In this document: positions 60,206-64,000 of the stretch, in pieces
Layout of the letters: each line of letters begins with the position of its first letter
Numbering within the stretch: position 1 is the stretch's first letter
DNA from: Cinnamomum chago
Taxonomy: Eukaryota > Streptophyta > Magnoliopsida > Laurales > Lauraceae
NCBI GenBank assembly: GCA_038049695.1
Contig: CP142452.1
Location: 65,787,501-65,851,500 of the forward strand
DNA length: 64,000 bases
Reading direction: 5' to 3'
The notes under the pieces: generated by a model
What the model was told of the DNA's origin: nothing
Seen by the model: the letters and a program-made list of their open reading frames with translations, nothing else
Databases searched by the model: none
Position numbers and translations under genes: made by a program

Positions 60206-60362
60206 ACCCCAAGGGGTAGCTCAGTTGGCCTAGGACTATGGTTTGCACCCGGAGGTTGTAGGTTCGAAACTGCACTACCACACTGGGGCTACAGGGGAGT
60301 TTACCCGGCTTCCCAAAGGGTTGGGAACCCTCTGATATCAAAAAAAAAAAAAAAAAAAAAAA
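60206..60362 (+). mobile_element. tRNA-derived SINE with poly-A tail
   Basis: The head CCAAGGGGTAGCTCAGTTGG contains a Pol III A box (TAGCTCAGTTGG), and GGTTCGAAACTGC about 40 bp on is a B box. A tRNA-unrelated body follows (GGGGCTACAGGGGAGTTTACC), then a tail of about 24 A (60339-60364). The flanking direct repeat ACAAAACATCATCA (left about 60192-60205, right about 60364-60377) is a 14-bp or longer target duplication. Together these are the full hallmarks of a SINE. It is not a tRNA gene because no cloverleaf with acceptor stem can be drawn. Confidence 0.88.
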
Positions 60363-60509
60363 AACAAAACATCATCATTACACCTTATATTTTATTCTCT
60401 CTTAATTTGATGCTTCACCTCCCCATACTTCAATTCACCTTACATCCAAACGGGCTTGGGGTTTCCTCCATCAACATCAAGAGAATTTTAGAATTTCTAG
60501 CCTTCCCTT

Positions 60510-63500
60510 TAGGGTTGCAAACGGGTCCGATTTGGCCCGAAACCATGCTGGACCCAGACCCGAACCCGGCATGTAAATAAAGGAACCGGAACCAGTTTTG
60601 GTTTCAAATCGAAGTCCTTGTTTCGGTTCCGCCAAGAAGCTAGAGATTTGGAACCGGTTCCAATTTCGACTCATGTCCGAGTCTGGGTTCAGTTCCGGAA
60701 ACACTTAGACCCAATTATAATTTACATCAGCTAGAGTCCTACTGAAAATTAAAAAAAAAAAAAAAAAAACATATTAAGTCAATGTCCCAAGTAGCAGTAC
60801 AAGGAGGAAAAGTTCAGAGTTGTGTTTATATATTCTATTGTGTAAACCTATCTGATGAAGGCCGGCACTTCTTAGGACTCTTGGCCAACTTACCATGTGA
60901 TATGTGCAAAACTTAAGCTTATTAATGCTGCAAACATTTATTCATGGGCACAAAACCATTCACACATTTGCACATTCAATGAATCTTCAAATAAAAAAAT
61001 AGATAGCAAATTGTTGTCTGTGATATCAAAATAAAAAAATACTACTTTTATTCAACTCAAATAAGCAATCTATGCTATCTTATTCATCACCTAAAAGAGA
61101 GAGTCAGTTAATATACTCAAAATAAAGGATCAATAATAAATTCGCCCAATAATAATATCGTGGAATAATAAGAATCTAAATCTATGCTTTTTCTTGTTCA
61201 TCAACTTCGAAGTTCTCCACGCTTTCTTATTCATTGCCTAAAAACAAAGAAAGTATCATTTAGTAAAATTCTACATATAGATAGTCAATTCAAAACCATC
61301 ATTAGTAAAGTTGGATTACCTCCAAGGAGAATCATAAAACTGTAATTACATAAACTCGATCAAGAAGCATAAAACCAGTAAAATGCAAACTCATTAAATT
61401 ATCTACAAATGGAGATTTAAAAAAAAAGAATAAAATTTGAGATCTAATTGATAAGGAACATTAGTTTAATGCATATAAAAATTGTTTGATTTATAAGGAA
61501 CATAATAATTGTCGTAATGAAAAGGCAAACAACTCACAATTTATTCTAAATTCTCAACATGATTCGTTATCATGCTTTCTTTGTCCACAACTTTAACTTC
61601 GGTGGCATTCATGATAGTATAGAGGTATGATTGAATATCTGAAAATTTAACTAAAATATTAGAAGGCTTAATAAAGTTCATGAAGAAATTAAATAAGAAT
61701 AAGTACATGAATACCTTTTTTTTCATTTCTCAACCAATCTTAAGTGCATATTAAGCTCTCCACCGTTTCAGGGAGTAATTTACTCTGATAATCGTCAATT
61801 GTTCTACCACCTATACTAAATGCAGATTTCGATGCAACAATGGATACGGGAATAGCCAAAACGTCACGAGCCATTCGTGCAACATCACAATATTTGGGTG
61901 CATTTAGTCTCCACCAGGCTAAGACATCAAAACCTTTGCCCTTTCTCATTGAATGAGTTGCTTCCTCCAAAAATAAATCCAAATCAGACTTTCTTTCAAA
62001 AGATGAACTTTCTTGAAGAAACAAATCTAATCCATCATCCCATTCCATTGTAGCTTCATCTGTAGAAGGAACATTCAATGATCTCATAGCCCCACTATTG
62101 CTCTCATCATTCCAAGAAAATCCTTTATCGAAAGGATTGTTTGTAGAGCCAACCGTATATTCAGTATACAGGTTCATCAAACCCTGCCTAACCTCTGTAA
62201 TCCTTGCATTTGAATCATCACTATATAGTAATGGGAAGTAATACTCAAGTAATTTATATTTCAACCGCGGATCAAATATTACAGCCATTGCTAGAGGTGT
62301 GCAAGTGATATTCCAATATTTTTCAAACTTGGCCATCATTTTTGAGGCCATGGATCCAAGAAAAGGCTCTGGACTATTACACAAATCTTTTAAATATAAA
62401 TGGTGCCTACAAACTTGAGGAAAATATAAATTTGATGTTGGATACTTTGTGCCAGAAAAAAGATCTATGATGTCATAAAAAATCTTTAAGCATTTGCATA
62501 TACATGTTGCATTCCTCCATTCCTCATCACTTGCGGCAGATTTGTATGAACGGTCACGATCGTTTAAACATTCAAATGCCTCTTTAAATTGTAAGGCAAC
62601 TTCCAACATCTCATAAGTGGAGTTCCATCTAGTTGTTTGGACTAACAGGATTTTTTTTGGAGCCCATACCTATCGTGCTATCCCATTGAATCTTTGCTCT
62701 CTTGCTTGTGAGTGATTAATATATTTGACACTTTCGCGTACTTTGAAAATCATCTCACGGATTGAGTCTAATCCATCTTGAACTATTAAATTCAGAATAT
62801 GTATACAACAACACACATGGAACAAATTTCCCTTTAACAAAAGCAGTCCCTTTCTTATGAGCTTTGATTTGAGCTCACGAGCTACGACATCATTTGTAGA
62901 ACAATTGTCTAGAACAATGCTACACAATTTCTTGTCAATGTTCCAACTATACAAGTTATCCAAAATTCAATTGCTAATCGCTTCTCCAGTGTGGGGAGCT
63001 TTAAGAGAACTAAACACAAGGATTCTCTTCTACAGATTCCACTCATCATCAATGTATTGACATGTCAAAGATATATATCCAAGATTCTAATTTGAACTCC
63101 ACATATCAGATGTCAAACTAACTCGACACTTTAGATTGTCCAGCAAATTAGATAATTTTTTCTTTTTCTCATAGAAAATTTTCATACAATCAGATTTGAC
63201 AGTAGTGCGAGAAATCATTTTAAACATTGGTTGAAGCCCATTTACATAATTTCTAAAACCTTCATACTCAACAAAACGAGATGGAACCTCATGCAAAATA
63301 ATCATACGTGCAAGATCAATCCTACTATTTTCTTGTTTAAATTTAAAGTTTTGTACTGCACAGCTACCATCTTCTTTCACTTCACTCATCTTTATTATCT
63401 GTTGTCATGCATCTAACTGACCTTTCTTTGATCTCTTAAATGAGAAACAATGGTCCAAGTGTTTCTTCAAATGGGATGTACCATCCTCACTATCTCCATT

Positions 63501-64000
63501 CAATATTTTGTTGCAATGTTTACACTGTGCTATTTTTTTTTTCCATTTTCAGTAATTCTATGGAAATCTATCCCGACCGGAGATTTAAATTTTCGCTTTT
63601 TTGAAGATGTTGCCACAATTGCAACTTCCTCATTAGTTTTTTCATCATCAATATGAATCCGTTAAGGCATTTGAAATGACCTGCAATTTAAGAGATTACA
63701 AAACATATCACAAGTATTGCATTCAATATAATTATATTGATGATATAAGATGTGATATAAATAAATCTGCACATCATATACTTTGGTTTTATTTATATAA
63801 ATAAAGGTATTGGAGTAATTAATGAATTAGTATTACATTCAGCTTTATTTATATCGTCAATATTATTAATTATCATTATATAGGTTGATTCATTAATTAC
63901 TCCAACACTTTGATTTTATTAAAGGGGTTAAACCGTTATAGGGCAAATTTGAGATAAAATCTACATTAAAAGTGGCAGATTTGAAAAAAAAAAAAAGGCA
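60510..64000 (-). mobile_element. Decayed autonomous hAT transposon, truncated by window edge
   Basis: The low-coordinate terminus begins TAGGGTTGCAAACGGGTCCG (60510), with subterminal GGAACCGGAACC and GGAACCGGTTCC motifs. The transposase remnant runs on the - strand from 63670 to about 61700. The other terminus is not found before 64000, so the element continues past the window. Between the transposase and the left end lies about 1.1 kb of AT-rich non-coding DNA. The candidate 8-bp duplication at the left is CTTCCCTT (60502-60509), which cannot be tested without the right flank. Confidence 0.75.
61700..63670 (-). pseudogene. hAT transposase pseudogene (BED finger, hAT dimerisation domain)
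   Basis: The frame can be followed from an ATG at 63670 to about 61700. A BED-type zinc finger near 63400-63530 has CKHC then HLKKHLDHC. The catalytic region follows: LTSDMWSSN, then YIDDEWNL, a CCCIHILNLIVQDGL block and TTRWNSTYEML. The C-terminal hAT dimerisation domain is DVLAWWRLNAPKYCDVARMA, then LAIPVSIVASKSAFSIGGR and LLPETVESLICT, ending near DWL. This is the RICESLEEPER/DAYSLEEPER-like type. Decay: a 10-A homopolymer near 63533-63543 is the wrong length for the frame, and about seven stops interrupt the otherwise constant frame (for example at WSSN*, EWNL*, NGIAR*, LICT*). Most could come from CAA, CAG or CGA codons by C-to-T change. A fossil transposase rather than a domesticated gene, because the breaks lie in conserved segments. 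Confidence 0.85.

Noticed and set aside
60211-60283. A tRNA gene (TAGCTCAGTTGG and GGTTCGAAAC boxes)
   Set aside because: No acceptor stem or full cloverleaf can be formed. The poly-A tail and target duplication show it is a SINE.

Overview
This is a flowering-plant nuclear window. It has intron-rich host genes with plant-specific families (an FCS-like zinc finger protein, a plant-type FANCI), AT-rich intergenic DNA, and many plant transposable elements (hAT, PIF/Harbinger and Mutator-type MITEs, solo LTRs, a TRIM, a tRNA-derived SINE, a LINE remnant). The long introns and heavy element load would suit a large angiosperm genome. I cannot name the species, and no bacterial, viral or CRISPR-like system is present.

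Three host genes can be modelled from sequence. A two-exon FLZ-domain (FCS-like zinc finger) gene lies on the + strand at 17249-18164. A three-exon LC8-type dynein light chain gene lies on the - strand at 42965-35440; its second intron is about 7.1 kb and full of repeats. A 13-exon FANCI homologue (Fanconi anaemia pathway, DNA crosslink repair) lies on the - strand at 56749-47606. It keeps the lysine matching the human monoubiquitination site, followed by an SQ cluster.

Layout. 1-10 kb is retroelement debris: a copia gag fragment, LTR-like pieces, and two related solo LTRs in opposite orientation, each with an exact 5-bp target duplication. 10.7-11.7 kb is a 941-bp non-autonomous hAT-like element with a perfect 8-bp duplication. 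13-17 kb is mostly unrecognised apart from a foldback and short repeats. 17.2-18.2 kb is the FLZ gene. 20-22.6 kb holds a second hAT element, inside a small tandem duplication, and a Harbinger-type MITE carrying an internal tandem array. 23.4-27.6 kb is a degenerate tandem array of about 250-bp units split by a 3-kb solo LTR and then a Mutator-like MITE. 28.2-29.5 kb is an element with long terminal inverted repeats. 30.9-35.4 kb is MITEs and unrecognised DNA. 35.4-43 kb is the LC8 gene. 43-47 kb holds a second copy of the Mutator-like MITE and a LINE RNase H remnant. 47.6-56.7 kb is FANCI, with a TRIM, a MITE and a tandem duplication in its introns. 57-60.4 kb holds another copy of the hAT family and a SINE with target duplication. 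60.5-64 kb is a decayed autonomous hAT transposon that runs off the right edge.

The three host genes do not form a functional unit: FANCI acts in nuclear DNA repair, LC8 is a small dimeric hub protein, and FLZ proteins are plant regulatory adaptors. The most informative features are element nesting, exact target duplications that allow the old empty sites to be read, and the good preservation of the FANCI regulatory segment.
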